A stretch of DNA of 64,000 bases. Origin: Streptomyces bicolor. GTDB lineage: Bacteria; Actinomycetota; Actinomycetes; Streptomycetales; Streptomycetaceae. Positions 8,518-22,302 of the stretch are shown piece by piece. Under the pieces are notes generated by a model. That model saw only the letters and a list, made by a program, of their open reading frames with translations, was not told where the DNA came from and ran no database searches. The position numbers and the translations under genes are program-made. Position 1 is the stretch's first letter. Each line of letters begins with the position of its first letter. The stretch covers positions 186,001 to 250,000 of the forward strand of contig NZ_JOFS01000003.1 in NCBI RefSeq assembly GCF_000719285.1, written 5' to 3'.

Positions 8518-10202
8518 TCGGCCTCCTGCCAGCGGTAGCCGCGCGGCGTCACCATGCGCCCCGCGATGTCGCGGGTCGCCGTGTTGCCCACGGTCACGAC
8601 CGTCATCATGTCGACCGTCGCCGGGTCCAGGGCGGCCAGTGTGGTGAGCCGACCGGACTCGTCCGGCCGCGACGCGTTGCGTACGACCCCGACCGGCGTC
8701 GTCGGCTCGCGGTGCTCGGCGAGGATGGCGAGGGCCTTGGGCAGCTGCCAGTCCCGGCCCCGGGAACGGGGGTTGTAGAAGGTGACCACGATGTCCGCCT
8801 CGGCCGCCGCCCGCACCCGCCGCTCGATGACCTCCCACGGCGTGTGCAGGTCGGAGAGGCTGATGGACACGTGGTCGTGGCCGAGCGGCGCACCGAGGAT
8901 CGCGGCCGCCGCGAGGGCCGCCGTCACGCCGGGCACGCCGATCACGTCGATGTCGTCGGAGGCCTCCGCGAGCGCGGGGGAGGCCATGGCGTACACGCCC
9001 GCGTCCCCGCTGCCGATGAGCGCGACGGCCTGCCCCTTGCGGGCCTCCGCCACGGCCGTGCGCGCCCGCTCCTCCTCGGCGCCGAGCCCCGACTCCAGGA
9101 CCCGGGTGCCCGGCCGCAGCAGATCGCGGATCTGGTCGACGTACTGGTCGAGGCCGACGAGCACGGAGGCGCGCCGGAGTTCGGCCTTCGCGCGGGGCGT
9201 CAGCAGGTCCCGGGCACCCGGCCCGAGCCCGACCACCGCGAGCCGCCCGCGCCCCGGACGCCGTACGACGGCACAGGTCAACATCGCCGGCCGCCCGTCG
9301 GCGCGCTCCGACTTCCGCTTGGGTACGAGGAGTTCACCGCCGCGGACCAGGGCGGCGGCCTCGGCGACGGAGGGGGTGCCGACGGCCGCGAGGGGCGCGT
9401 CGGAGGGGTTGGGGACCTCGACGGCCGCCAGTCCCTCGGCGGAGTGGGTGACCAGGGGGACGCCGAGGCGGGCGGCGGCCTCGACGATGCCGGGTTCTTC
9501 AGCCTTGGCGTCGACGGTGGCGAGTTCGGCGAGCGAGGCGGGGGAGAGGCCGGCGTCGCGGAGGGCCTCCGAGACGAGGGTGAGGACCTCGTCGACCGGG
9601 GCGCCCTTGGAAGCTCCCACACCGACGACGAGGGACGGCGGGCGCAGGACGACCTCGCGCTCGGCGGGCTCCACAAGCCGGTCCGTCAGCCGGATCGCAT
9701 ACGACCCCTCGGCGCCGACCCGGAGGGGAGGCAGGGGCCAGCTGAGCTCGGCCCGCAGAGCCACCGGCTCACCATCGAGCAGGGCCCGCGAAACCCCGGC
9801 GACATCGCCCTCCACCGGGAACCCGAGCGTGTCCAGACCGGGCACCCCCACGGCATCCGTCGCCGTGGTCACCACGGGCTCGGCGCCGAGCAACTCACCG
9901 ACCTCCTGGGCGAGTTCATTGGCCCCGCCGCCGTGCCCGCCGACCAGGGACACGGCGAACCGCCCGCCCTCGTCGACGCACACCACACCCGGGTCGGCCG
10001 CCTTGTCGGCCAACAGCGGGGCGATCAGGCGTACAACCGCACCCGTCGCCAGGAAGCACACGAGCTGCTCGCACTCCGCGAACGCCCGCCGTACGGCGTC
10101 CCCCACGGGCCCGTCGTACACGCGGGTGCGGTCCGGCCACACTGCGGCCAGCCGGTCCCGCGCCGCCGCCCCCGCCGAGGTGGCGGAAATGAGGCCGATC
10201 AC
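8514..10202 (-). CDS. cobJ: fused cobalt-precorrin-5A hydrolase (CbiG) and precorrin-3B C17-methyltransferase (CobJ/CbiH)
   Basis: This 562-residue protein joins two enzymes. Residues 1 to about 300 are CbiG, which opens the delta-lactone of precorrin-5A and expels acetaldehyde: MIGLISATSAGAAARDRL, the FLATGAVVRLIAP block, SLVGGHGGGANELA and the C-terminal VGVGASKGAP domain. Residues from about 318 are a SAM-dependent tetrapyrrole methylase of the CobJ/CbiH type: VVGLGPGARDLLTP, the GSGDAGVYAMA block and TFYNPRSRGRDWQ. Ring contraction by CbiH and lactone opening by CbiG are consecutive in the early-cobalt route, so fusion makes functional sense. It overlaps cobL by 4 bases and cobH by 4. Confidence 0.92.
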   Translation of the reverse strand: MIGLISATSAGAAARDRLAAVWPDRTRVYDGPVGDAVRRAFAECEQLVCFLATGAVVRLIAPLLADKAADPGVVCVDEGGRFAVSLVGGHGGGANELAQEVGELLGAEPVVTTATDAVGVPGLDTLGFPVEGDVAGVSRALLDGEPVALRAELSWPLPPLRVGAEGSYAIRLTDRLVEPAEREVVLRPPSLVVGVGASKGAPVDEVLTLVSEALRDAGLSPASLAELATVDAKAEEPGIVEAAARLGVPLVTHSAEGLAAVEVPNPSDAPLAAVGTPSVAEAAALVRGGELLVPKRKSERADGRPAMLTCAVVRRPGRGRLAVVGLGPGARDLLTPRAKAELRRASVLVGLDQYVDQIRDLLRPGTRVLESGLGAEEERARTAVAEARKGQAVALIGSGDAGVYAMASPALAEASDDIDVIGVPGVTAALAAAAILGAPLGHDHVSISLSDLHTPWEVIERRVRAAAEADIVVTFYNPRSRGRDWQLPKALAILAEHREPTTPVGVVRNASRPDESGRLTTLAALDPATVDMMTVVTVGNTATRDIAGRMVTPRGYRWQEAE

Positions 10203-11437
10203 TGGGCAACTCCTTCATGAGAGAGGGGGGTTCGAGTCCCCCACAGCAGGAAAACCGGATTGGTCGCCGCGAGCCGGGTCACGTCCCCCGGCAGCGGCGC
10301 GAGCCGGGACGACTGCAACAGCACCCCGTCGCAGGAGAACCCGGCGCTGGTCAGGGCCTCACGCGCGGCCGGCACCCGGTCGAGCGCGGCCATGGCGACG
10401 ACCACCGTGCGCCGGGCGCGCCGCGCGCAGGCGCCGACGATCGCGGGCAGTTCGCGCCCGCCGCCGCCCACGAACACGGCGTCGGGGTCGTCGGCGAGAT
10501 CCGCCAGCGCGTCCGGCGCCGTGCCGTGCACGACGTGCACGTCCACGCCGTGCGCGGCGGCGTTGGCGCGGATCCGCTCCACCCCGTCCGGAGCCTTCTC
10601 CACGGCGACCGCCGCCGCCCCGAGCCGGGCGCACTCCACGGCCACCGAGCCGGAGCCCGCGCCGACGTCCCACACCAGGTCGCCGAGGCGTGGCCCCAGC
10701 CGGGCCAGGGCCAGCGCCCGCACCTCGAACTTGGTGATCATCGAGTCGCGGTGCGCGAAGTCGGCCTCGTCCAGGGCCCATCCGGCGGGCCCCGGCGCCG
10801 GACCGGCCACCGTGCGCACCGCGCCCAGGGCCCGCTCGGGGTCCAGGCACAGCACGACGCTCACCGCCGTACCCCAGTCGCGGGCCGCCGCCTCGGCGGG
10901 CGTCACCCGCTCCACGCGCTCGCGCTGCGGATCACCCAGCGCGGAGGCGACGACCAGGGCACGCCGGCTGTCCCGCAGTGCCGCGCCCAGCTCGGCGGGC
11001 CCGGCGCCCGGCCCGGTCAGCACCGCCACCTTCGGATGCGCCCGGCAGACGTTGACGGCGGTCCGCGGATCCCGCCCGTGCGCGCTGACGACGACAGCGT
11101 CGTCCCAGGTCAGCCCGAGCCGTGCGAAGGCGGTGGCAACGGACGACACGCCGGGCCGCACATCCAGCAGCTCCGGCCCGAACCGTTCGGCCAGCGCCCG
11201 CACGATCCCGAAGAACCCGGGGTCGCCGGAGGCCAGCACCACCACAGGCCGATCCTTGGCGACGTACTCCTCGATGGTGTCGAGGGCGGGCGCGAGCGCC
11301 CCGAGCACGACCGTCTCCGCCCCGTCGGGCAGCCGTACGGCGTCCAGATGCCGCCGCCCGCCGACGACCAGCTCGGCACCGGCGACGATGTCCTCGGCCG
11401 GCGTCGCCCCCGTCCCCGTACCGACGACGGTGATCAC
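10199..11437 (-). CDS. cobL: precorrin-6Y C5,15-methyltransferase (decarboxylating) CobL
   Basis: This 412-residue bifunctional enzyme methylates C5 and C15 and decarboxylates the C12 acetate. The N-terminal CbiE half (1 to about 200) is a tetrapyrrole methylase with VVGTGTG, the LASGDPGFFGI motif (69-78) and VVSAHGRDPR. The C-terminal CbiT half (from about 225) is a Rossmann methyltransferase with HRDSMITKFEVR and the SAM loop VWDVGAGSGS (255-264). Length is normal for CobL. It overlaps cobM (11434-11437) and the CbiG-CobJ gene by 4 bases each. Confidence 0.94.
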   Translation of the reverse strand: MITVVGTGTGATPAEDIVAGAELVVGGRRHLDAVRLPDGAETVVLGALAPALDTIEEYVAKDRPVVVLASGDPGFFGIVRALAERFGPELLDVRPGVSSVATAFARLGLTWDDAVVVSAHGRDPRTAVNVCRAHPKVAVLTGPGAGPAELGAALRDSRRALVVASALGDPQRERVERVTPAEAAARDWGTAVSVVLCLDPERALGAVRTVAGPAPGPAGWALDEADFAHRDSMITKFEVRALALARLGPRLGDLVWDVGAGSGSVAVECARLGAAAVAVEKAPDGVERIRANAAAHGVDVHVVHGTAPDALADLADDPDAVFVGGGGRELPAIVGACARRARRTVVVAMAALDRVPAAREALTSAGFSCDGVLLQSSRLAPLPGDVTRLAATNPVFLLWGTRTPLSHEGVAQ

Positions 11438-12252
11438 GTACTGGCCCCCCGCTCACGCAGCGCCTTGCGCGCCTCCGGGTCGGCCTTCCGATAGCCGTGG
11501 AAGTGACCGGGGTGGTAGAGGTGTGAACGCGTGCCCTGCGCGTCGAGGGCCGGGCCGACCAGGAACAGGGTGTGCTTCCAGAGCTTGTGCTCCTTGACGG
11601 TCTCCTCCAGCGTGCCGATGGTGCACTTCACGACGAGCTCCTCGGGCCAGGTCGCCTGATAGGCGACGACGACCGGAGTGGACGTCGGATAGCCGCCCTC
11701 CAGCAACTCCCGCACGAGCTGCCCGCTGCGGGCAGCCGACAGGAAGATCGCCATGGTGGTGCCGTGCTTGGCGAACTCCCTGACCTCCTCCCCGGGCGGC
11801 ATCGGCGTCTTGCCGCCCCCGAGCCGGGTGAGCACGACCGACTGGGCGACCTCGGGGATGGTCAGCTCCCGCTGGGCGAGCGCGGCGACGGCGGAGAACG
11901 CGGAGACGCCGGGCACGACCTCGGTGGCGATGCCGAGGGCGGCACACCGGTCGAGCTGCTCCTGAGTACCGCCCCAGAGGGCGGGGTCACCGGAGTGAAT
12001 ACGGGCGACCTTCCGGCCCTGAGCCCGGGCCCGCTCGTACACGGCGACGACGTCTTCGAGGGACATGGCCGCCGAGTCGAGGATCTCGGCGTCCTCACGC
12101 GCGTGCTGGAGGACCTCCGCCTGGACCAGGCTGGCCGCCCAGATCACGACGTCGGCCTCGGCGATGGCACGCGCGGCACGGAACGTCAGCAGATCGGCGG
12201 CGCCGGGGCCGGCACCGACGAAGGTCACCTTGCCGGTGGGGGCATCGGCCAT
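11434..12252 (-). CDS. cobM: precorrin-4 C11-methyltransferase CobM
   Basis: This 272-residue SAM-dependent methylase adds the C11 methyl group to precorrin-4. The tetrapyrrole methylase fold shows VTFVGAGPGAADLLTFRA at the N-terminus, the SGDPALWG motif in the middle and VVPGVSAFSAVAALAQRELT. It starts at ATG 12252, 74 bp after the end of cobI, with AGGAGAGGA upstream; this is the only real gap in the operon. It ends in a 4-base overlap with cobL. Confidence 0.94.
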   Translation of the reverse strand: MADAPTGKVTFVGAGPGAADLLTFRAARAIAEADVVIWAASLVQAEVLQHAREDAEILDSAAMSLEDVVAVYERARAQGRKVARIHSGDPALWGGTQEQLDRCAALGIATEVVPGVSAFSAVAALAQRELTIPEVAQSVVLTRLGGGKTPMPPGEEVREFAKHGTTMAIFLSAARSGQLVRELLEGGYPTSTPVVVAYQATWPEELVVKCTIGTLEETVKEHKLWKHTLFLVGPALDAQGTRSHLYHPGHFHGYRKADPEARKALRERGAST

Positions 12253-12326
12253 GGGAACGGTCCTCTCCTAACAGGTACTACTGGAGTTGAGCTGGGGTGG
12301 TCGGTGTGCGGGGCGTCGTACGGGCG

Positions 12327-13061
12327 TCAGAGCTTGCCGCCCCGCCCGCCGTCGCGCCGCGCGGGTGCGATGAGGGTCGACAGGTAGGGGAGGGGAGCGC
12401 CGTCGAGCTCGGCGGCCGGCCGGATCGACTCCTCCGTCAGTCCGAGCGCCGACCCCCACACCGCGTCCTCGATCCGCCCGGTCTCCCGCAAGGCCTCGGC
12501 GACCTCTGCGGCCTGCCGCCCGAACTTGTAGGCGACGACGGTGCCGGGCCCGGCGAGGGCGTCCTTGAGCACGGCGGATCCGGCCGTGACGGGGACGAGC
12601 GTGAGCGGCTCGGTCCCCTCGGTGAGCACGGCCCCCGAGCGGGCGGCGAGGTCCTGCATGGCGGTGATGCCGGGGACGGTCTCGACGACGGCGTCGGGCA
12701 CCAGCTCGCCGATGGTCTGGGCGAGATACGTGAACGTGGAGTACACGTTGGGGTCGCCGATGGTCGCGAAGGCGACGGTGCCATGCCCGCGCAGCAGCTC
12801 GGCCACCCGCTCGCCCGCCGCGTCCCAGGCGGCCTCGCGCCGCGCGCGATCGGTCCGCTCGTTGAGCGCGAACACGACCCGCACGACCTTCTCCTCGGGC
12901 ACGTAGTGCAACACGGTCGCCTCCGCGCGCCCGCGCTCACCCGTGTCCATGACCGGTACTACTACGACATCGGCGGCGCGCAGAGCGTTGACGCCCTTGA
13001 CGGTCACCAGCTCCGGATCACCGGGACCGACCCCGACTCCGACCAACCTGCTGTTGCTCAT
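12327..13061 (-). CDS. cobI: precorrin-2 C20-methyltransferase CobI
   Basis: This 244-residue SAM-dependent methylase converts precorrin-2 to precorrin-3A. Family features are LVGVGVGPGDPELVTVKG at the N-terminus, the TIGDPNVYSTFTYL motif and VETVPGITAMQDLAARSG. ATG 13061 is preferred over an in-frame ATG 12 bp upstream because it overlaps the cobB stop as ATGA, the pattern seen at most junctions in this operon. Confidence 0.93.
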   Translation of the reverse strand: MSNSRLVGVGVGPGDPELVTVKGVNALRAADVVVVPVMDTGERGRAEATVLHYVPEEKVVRVVFALNERTDRARREAAWDAAGERVAELLRGHGTVAFATIGDPNVYSTFTYLAQTIGELVPDAVVETVPGITAMQDLAARSGAVLTEGTEPLTLVPVTAGSAVLKDALAGPGTVVAYKFGRQAAEVAEALRETGRIEDAVWGSALGLTEESIRPAAELDGAPLPYLSTLIAPARRDGGRGGKL

Positions 13062-14527
13062 GACGTCCGGCACCTCTCCACGAACCGACGGGCGACACCG
13101 GGCTGTGCGGCCCAGTGCGTGTGCAGATAACTGGCGTGCACGCCCTGCTGTACAAAACCTTCGACCCGCCGCGTCGGCGTACGCACTCCCCAGGCGGGCG
13201 CCGCCCCCGAGCCCGGCTCGACGACGGTCCGGTGAAACTCGTGCCCCCGCATCCGCGTCCCCGCGGCGGCGAGGGAACTGTCACTGACGGCAACGGCGTC
13301 CCGGTACCCGAGGGTGAGCCGCTCGCTCATCCGCGCGGTGGCGTCCAGCACCCCGCACATGGGCTGCCCGTCGAGCTCACGACAGAGGTAGAGCAGCCCG
13401 GCACACTCGGCGGCGACGGGAGCACCGCTCAGCGCGAATTCACCGATGGCCTTGCGCAGGGTTTCGTTGGCGGACAGCTCGGCGGCGTACACCTCGGGGA
13501 ACCCACCGCCGATGACCAAGCCCCGGGTGCCGTCGGGGAGTTGTTCGTCCCGCAGCGGATCGAAGGGGACGACTTCGGCGCCGGCGGCGGTGAGCAGTTC
13601 CGCGTGTTCAGCGTAGGAGAACGTGAACGCTGAACCTCCGGCAACGGCGACGACCAGCCCGTCCGGCGATTGAGGACGAGGCCCTTCGGGCCGATCGGGG
13701 GTCCAGGGGGCGGAGCCCCCTGGCGGGGTCGAAGGGGCGGAGCCCCTGGAGGACGGGGAGGGTAGGGGCGGCGGGGGCGAGGAAGAGACGACCTCATCCG
13801 CGTCCCAAGCCGCACACGACAACGCACCCGCACTCCGCGCCAGCGCGACCAACGCCTCCAGATCGCACCCTGCGGAAACCTGCGCCGCCATCGCCGCAAC
13901 CGCATCCAACGCGGCAGCCCGCCGCTCGGCGACCGGCACCAGCCCCAGATGCCGCGACGGCGTGTCCACCTGGACAACCCGCCGCAGCACCCCCAGCACA
14001 GGCACCCCCGCCTGGTCCAACGCCTCCCGCAGCAACTCCTCATGCCGATCCGACGCGACCTTGTTCAGGATCACGCCCCCGACCCGCACCTCCGGATCCC
14101 AGGAAGCGAACCCGTGCACCAGCGCCGCAACAGACCGCGACTGCGACGACGCGTCGACGACCAGCACCACCGGCGCCCGCAACAGCTTCGCCACATGAGC
14201 CGTGGACGCCAGCTCACCTTCCCCCGCGGCCCCGTCGTACAGCCCCATCACCCCCTCGACGACGGCGATGTCACACCCACGCGCCCCATGCAGGAACAAC
14301 GGCCCGACCAACTCCGGCCCGCACAGATACGCGTCGAGATTCCGCCCCACCCGCCCGGTGGCGAGCGCGTGGTACCCGGGATCGATGTAGTCCGGCCCCA
14401 CCTTGTGCGGGGACACGGCAAGCCCCCGCGCGGCGAACGCGGCCATCAGCCCCGTGGCAACGGTGGTCTTGCCGCTCCCGGAAGAGGGCGCGGCAATGAC
14501 CAGCCGAGGGACGGAAGAAGTCACCAC
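13058..14527 (-). CDS. cobB: cobyrinate / hydrogenobyrinate a,c-diamide synthase CobB/CbiA
   Basis: This 489-residue enzyme amidates the a and c side chains using glutamine and ATP. The N-terminal dethiobiotin-synthetase-like domain has the P-loop APSSGSGKTT (13-22) and HKVGPDYIDPGYH; the C-terminal class I glutamine amidotransferase domain has the nucleophile in AAECAGLLYL (C375) and a histidine in RGHEFH. Between them, residues about 248-290 form an unusual Ser/Pro/Gly-rich linker (PPPPLPSPSSRGSAP and on) encoded by copies of the GGGGCGGAGCCCC-type hairpin that Streptomyces usually carries between genes. The domains themselves look intact. It overlaps cobI by 4 bases and cobO by 7. Confidence 0.94.
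   Translation of the reverse strand: MVTSSVPRLVIAAPSSGSGKTTVATGLMAAFAARGLAVSPHKVGPDYIDPGYHALATGRVGRNLDAYLCGPELVGPLFLHGARGCDIAVVEGVMGLYDGAAGEGELASTAHVAKLLRAPVVLVVDASSQSRSVAALVHGFASWDPEVRVGGVILNKVASDRHEELLREALDQAGVPVLGVLRRVVQVDTPSRHLGLVPVAERRAAALDAVAAMAAQVSAGCDLEALVALARSAGALSCAAWDADEVVSSSPPPPLPSPSSRGSAPSTPPGGSAPWTPDRPEGPRPQSPDGLVVAVAGGSAFTFSYAEHAELLTAAGAEVVPFDPLRDEQLPDGTRGLVIGGGFPEVYAAELSANETLRKAIGEFALSGAPVAAECAGLLYLCRELDGQPMCGVLDATARMSERLTLGYRDAVAVSDSSLAAAGTRMRGHEFHRTVVEPGSGAAPAWGVRTPTRRVEGFVQQGVHASYLHTHWAAQPGVARRFVERCRTS
13703..13747. repeat. two GGGGC-GGA-GCCCC hairpin repeats inside cobB coding sequence
   Basis: CCAGGGGGC-GGA-GCCCCCTGG (13703-13723) is a perfect 9-bp inverted repeat, and AGGGGC-GGA-GCCCCT (13733-13747) is a second, shorter copy. 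They resemble dispersed intergenic hairpins of Streptomyces, yet both lie in frame within cobB and encode RGSAP/GGSAP pieces of its interdomain linker. Confidence 0.75.
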
Positions 14528-15120
14528 TCGATGCCCCTCTGCCCCTTCTGCCCCACGTCCATCGGGTGCTTGACCTTGAACATGTCGGTCACGAGGTCCG
14601 CGAAGTCGACGAGCTTCTCGGGCGCGTTCCGCCCGGTGATCACGACATGCTGGGTCCCGGGCCGGTCCCGCAGCACGGAGATCACCTCATCGGTGTCGAC
14701 CCACCCCCAGTGCATGGGATAGGCGAACTCGTCCAGCACGTACAGCTTGTACGTCTCGGCGGCGAGGTCCCGCTTGACCTGCTCCCAGCCCTCCCGGGCC
14801 TTCTCCTCGTTGTCCATCTGCTGATCGCGCTGCACCCACGACCAGCCCTCACCCATCTTGTGCCAGTCGACGGACCCGCCCTCACCACTGGCACCGAGCA
14901 CCCGCAGCGCGTTCTCCTCGCCGACCTTCCACTTGGCCGACTTCACGAACTGGAACACCCCGATGGGCCACCCCTGGTTCCAGGCCCGCAGAGCGAGCCC
15001 GAAGGCGGCGGTCGACTTGCCCTTCCCGATGCCCGTGTGTACGACCACCAACGGACGATTACGGCGCTGACGAGTCGTCAGACCATCGTCCGGCACCACA
15101 CTCGGCTGCCCCTGAGGCAT
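14521..15120 (-). CDS. cobO: cob(I)yrinic acid a,c-diamide adenosyltransferase CobO
   Basis: This 199-residue CobO/BtuR-type enzyme transfers the 5'-deoxyadenosyl group of ATP to the cobalt. The reversed-P-loop-like motif HTGIGKGKSTAAFG (about 28-41) and the family stretches RAWNQGWPIGVFQFVKSAKWKVGE and LYVLDEFAYPMHWGWVD are clear. It overlaps cobB by 7 bases and touches the chelatase gene at 15120 by one base. Length is normal. Confidence 0.94.
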   Translation of the reverse strand: MPQGQPSVVPDDGLTTRQRRNRPLVVVHTGIGKGKSTAAFGLALRAWNQGWPIGVFQFVKSAKWKVGEENALRVLGASGEGGSVDWHKMGEGWSWVQRDQQMDNEEKAREGWEQVKRDLAAETYKLYVLDEFAYPMHWGWVDTDEVISVLRDRPGTQHVVITGRNAPEKLVDFADLVTDMFKVKHPMDVGQKGQRGIEW

Positions 15121-17122
15121 TACGCGGCCCTCCTCTGTACGTCCTTCACCAACCCGGCGATCGACTCCGCCCGCAGCTCGTCAAGCGTCACCGCCGTACC
15201 CTCCAACTCACCCGCGAGCTGCCCCGCCAGCCCCAGCCGCACCGGCCCGGACTCGCAGTCGACGACCACCGACGCGACCCCCTCGGCCGCGAACAGCCGA
15301 GCCGCCCGCCCCGCGAGCACCACCGGCTCCGGTCCACCCGTGGCCCGCCCATCGGTCACCACCACGACCAGCGCCCGCCGGGCCGGATCCCGCAACCGCT
15401 CCACCCGCAGCACCTCATGGGCCTTCAACAGCCCCGCCGCGAGCGGCGTGCGCCCACCCGTCGGCAGCGACTCCAAGCGAGCCGCCGCCGCGTCCACCGA
15501 AGACGTCGGCGGCAGCGCCACCTCGGCGCCCGCGCCCCGGAACGTCACCAGCCCCACCTTGTCGCGCCGCTGGTACGCGTCCAGCAGCAGCGACAGCACG
15601 GCCCCCTTCACCGCGCTCATCCGCTGCCGAGCCGCCATCGACCCGGAGGCGTCCACGACGAACAGCACGAGGTTCCCCTCGCGCCCCTCCCGCACGGCCT
15701 GCCTCAGATCGTCCCGGCGCACCACCAGCCCACGCCCCGACCGCCCACGCGCCCGCTGATGCGGCGCCGCCGCCTGCACGGTGGCCGCCAGGTGCAACTT
15801 GGTCAGCGTCCCCCGCGGCCGCCGGGCCCCGGTCGTCCGCCCGTGCTCGGTCCGCGCCCGCGAACGCCGCCCGGCGGCACCCTCACCGATGCCCGGCACG
15901 CTCAGCACCCTCGTACGGAACGGCTCGGCAGCCCGTACGGCGGACTGCTCGCCCGAACCGGCCCCCGCGGGCTGCGGCTCGCCACCGTCACCGGCCTCCG
16001 GCCGAGCCCCGGAACCCCCCTCGCCCTGCGGCCCCTCGCCCTGCGGCCCCTCCGACGGCGGCTGCCCGCCACCGCCACCGGGACCGTCCGGGTCGGGATC
16101 CTCGTCGCCCTCGCCGCCGAACTCCTCCAGCGTTTGGTCCAGCTTGTCCTCGTCGAGTCCCGGCGCGTCGAAGGGATTACGCCGCCTGCGGTGCGGCAGC
16201 GCGAGCAGCGCCGCCTGCCGGACGTCCTCGGCGAGCACATCCGTGCGCCCGGCCCACGCGGCCAGCGCGGTGGCCGTCCGGGCCATCACGATGTCGGCCC
16301 GCATCCCGTCCACCTCGAACGCGGCACAGGTCGCCGCGATCTGCCGCAGCGCCCCGTCACCGAGCCGCACCGACGGCAGCAGTTCCCGTGCCGCCACGAT
16401 CCGTGCCCGTACGGCGGCCTCCTCGTCCGCCCACCGCGCGGCGAACCCGGCCGGATCGTCGTCGTACGCGAGCCGCCGTCGTACGACCTCCACCCGCTGG
16501 TCGGGCTCCCGCGAGGCCGCGACCTCGACGGTCAGCCCGAACCGGTCGAGCAACTGCGGCCGCAGCTCGCCCTCCTCGGGGTTCATGGTGCCGACGAGCA
16601 GGAAACGCGCCGCGTGCCGGACCGACACACCCTCGCGTTCCACGTACGACGCGCCCATCGCCGCCGCGTCCAGCAGCAGGTCGACCAGGTGGTCGTGGAG
16701 GAGGTTGACCTCGTCGACGTACAGGATTCCGCGGTGCGCGTCGGCGAGCAGCCCCGGCTCGAAGGCCTTGACGCCCTCGGCGAGCGCCCGCTCGATGTCC
16801 AGCGCGCCGACCAGCCGGTCCTCGGAGGCGCCGACGGGCAGTTCGACCATGCGGGCGGGGCGGTGCGTGGCAGCGCCCGCCTCCTCGTGCGGCCCGTCCG
16901 GGCACGCGGGGTCGGGGGCGCCCGGGTCGCAGGAGAAACGGCACCCGGCGACCACCGGCACCTGAGGCATCAGCGCCGAAAGCGCCCGTACCGCCGTCGA
17001 CTTGGCGGTGCCCTTCTCGCCGCGCACCAGTACGCCGCCCACCGCCGGCGACACGGCGTTCAGCAGCAGCGCGAGCCGCAGATCGTCCTGGCCGACAACG
17101 GCCGTAAAGGGGAAGGGGGTTG

Positions 17123-17126
<4 letters not shown>
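15120..17126 (-). CDS. fused ChlI/ChlD-type AAA+ and VWA chelatase subunit (putative cobaltochelatase ATPase)
   Basis: This 668-residue protein fuses the AAA+ ATPase (ChlI/BchI-like) and VWA (ChlD/BchD-like) parts of a magnesium-chelatase-type motor. The N-terminal half shows Walker [10 protein letters not shown], Walker [11 protein letters not shown] and the sensor [21 protein letters not shown] disordered Gly/Glu/Pro-rich linker follows, then a VWA domain with the MIDAS motif DASGS (492-496). Here it probably drives CobN, taking the place of CobS and CobT of the aerobic pathway. The GTG start at 17126 overlaps the cobN stop as GTGA; a longer upstream opening lies within cobN. The N-terminus has extra cysteines ([14 protein letters not shown]) whose role is not clear. 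Confidence 0.9.
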
Positions 17127-20790
<3,664 letters not shown>

Positions 20791-20794
<4 letters not shown>

Positions 20795-22302
20795 GCGGGC
20801 GCTCCCGGTGGAATGAAAGGCAGTCCTTGCGGCGCGCCCGACTCGATGAGCCGCCAGAGCGCGTCCGTGTCCGCGTGCTGTTCGATCAGATCGCCGAGCC
20901 GGTCGAGCTGCTCTTCACGCAGCGCGGCGAACGAGGTGTCGGGGGCCGGCACGAAGCGACGGCCCGCGGCGGCCGCCACCTCACGCAGGAAGGCCCGCCG
21001 GAAACCGTCCGACTCCAGCGAGCCGTGCCAGTGGGTGCCCCAGGTCTGCCCGACCCGGCAGCCGTCCAAGAAGGGCTCGCCCCCTGTGATGTCGGCGACC
21101 CCGTGATGGATCTCGTACCCCTCGACGGGCTCCCCGAGGGCCTCGCCGACGGGCCGGGTGAGGGTCTTCTCCCGCGCGAACCGCACCCGCACGGGCAGCA
21201 CCCCGAGCCCCTCGACATGCCCGCGCCGGCTCTCGACCTCGTCCTCGATGTGCTCGCCGAGCACCTGGAAGCCACCGCAGATGCCGAGGACGGGCCGTGC
21301 TTCGGCGACCCTGCGCCGAATCGCCTCCGCGAGCCCGCGCTCCCGCAGCCACTCCAGGGCGCGGACGGTTCCCCGGGTGCCGGGGATCACGACCAGGTCC
21401 GCGTCGGCCAGCTCCTCCGGCCGGTCCACGAAGCGCACCACGACGCCGGGTTCGGCGGCGAGGGCGTCCACGTCGGTGAAGTTGGACATCAACGGAATCG
21501 CGCACACGGCGATGCGCAGCACGTCCTCCCCGACGGGCGGGGCGACGTTCGACTCCCGCACCGTGCCGCGCAAGGAGACCCGCAGTCCGTCCTCCTCGTC
21601 GATGCCGAGGCCATGCTGGAAGGGCAGGACGCCGTAGGTGTGGCGTCCGGTGAGCCCGTGGAGCATGTCGAGGCCGGGTTCGAGGAGGGACACGTCCCCG
21701 CGGAACTTGTTCACCAGGAACCCGGCGACGAGTTCCTGGTCCTCCCGCGAGAGAAGCGCCACGGTCCCGAAGAAGGAGGCGAAGACGCCGCCGCGGTCGA
21801 TGTCCCCGACCACGAGCACGGGCAGCCCGGCATTGCGCGCTATGCCCATGTTCACGATGTCGGTCCGCCTGAGATTGATCTCCGCCGGGCTCCCGGCCCC
21901 CTCACAGATCACCGCGTCATACGTGCCCCGGAGTTCGGCGAGACAGTCGAGCACGGTCCCGAGCAACTTCTGCTGCCGGCCACCGTGATAGCCACGCGCA
22001 CTGAGCTCACCCACCGGCTTCCCGAGCAGCACGACCTGACTGCTCTGCTCACCACCGGGCTTGAGCAGCACGGGATTCATCAGCGCGGTCGGCTCCACCC
22101 GGCAGGCCTGCGCCTGCATGGCCTGAGCCCGCCCGATCTCGGCGCCCTCGCGGGTCACGAACGAATTGAGGGACATGTTCTGCGCCTTGAAGGGCGCGAC
22201 CTTGACCCCCTGCCGCACCAGCCACCGGCAGATCCCGGCGGTGACGACGCTCTTGCCGGCGTCGGAGGTGGTGCCGGCGACGAGAAGCCCCCCGCCCGTC
22301 AT
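20791..22302 (-). CDS. cobQ: cobyric acid synthase CobQ
   Basis: This 503-residue glutamine-dependent enzyme amidates side chains b, d, e and g of adenosylcobyrinic acid diamide. It has the N-terminal ATPase domain with VAGTTSDAGKSVVTAG and PFKAQNMSLNS, and the C-terminal amidotransferase domain with PGTRGTVRALEWL and the nucleophile in LGICGGFQVLG (C342). ATG 22302 is chosen because it makes an ATGA overlap with cbiB; a 19-codon upstream extension lies within cbiB. It ends in a 4-base overlap with cobN. Confidence 0.95.

Noticed and set aside
10226..10242. GGGGG-TTCGAGT-CCCCC, a perfect tRNA T-arm look-alike
   Set aside because: It lies inside the 3' end of cobL, and no acceptor, D or anticodon arms can be built around it. 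It is most likely chance, although it could resemble a tRNA-type attachment site.
8782..11597. Long plus-strand open frames opposite cobJ and cobL
   Set aside because: Arg/Ser/Pro-rich composition without motifs; the minus-strand genes explain the sequence.
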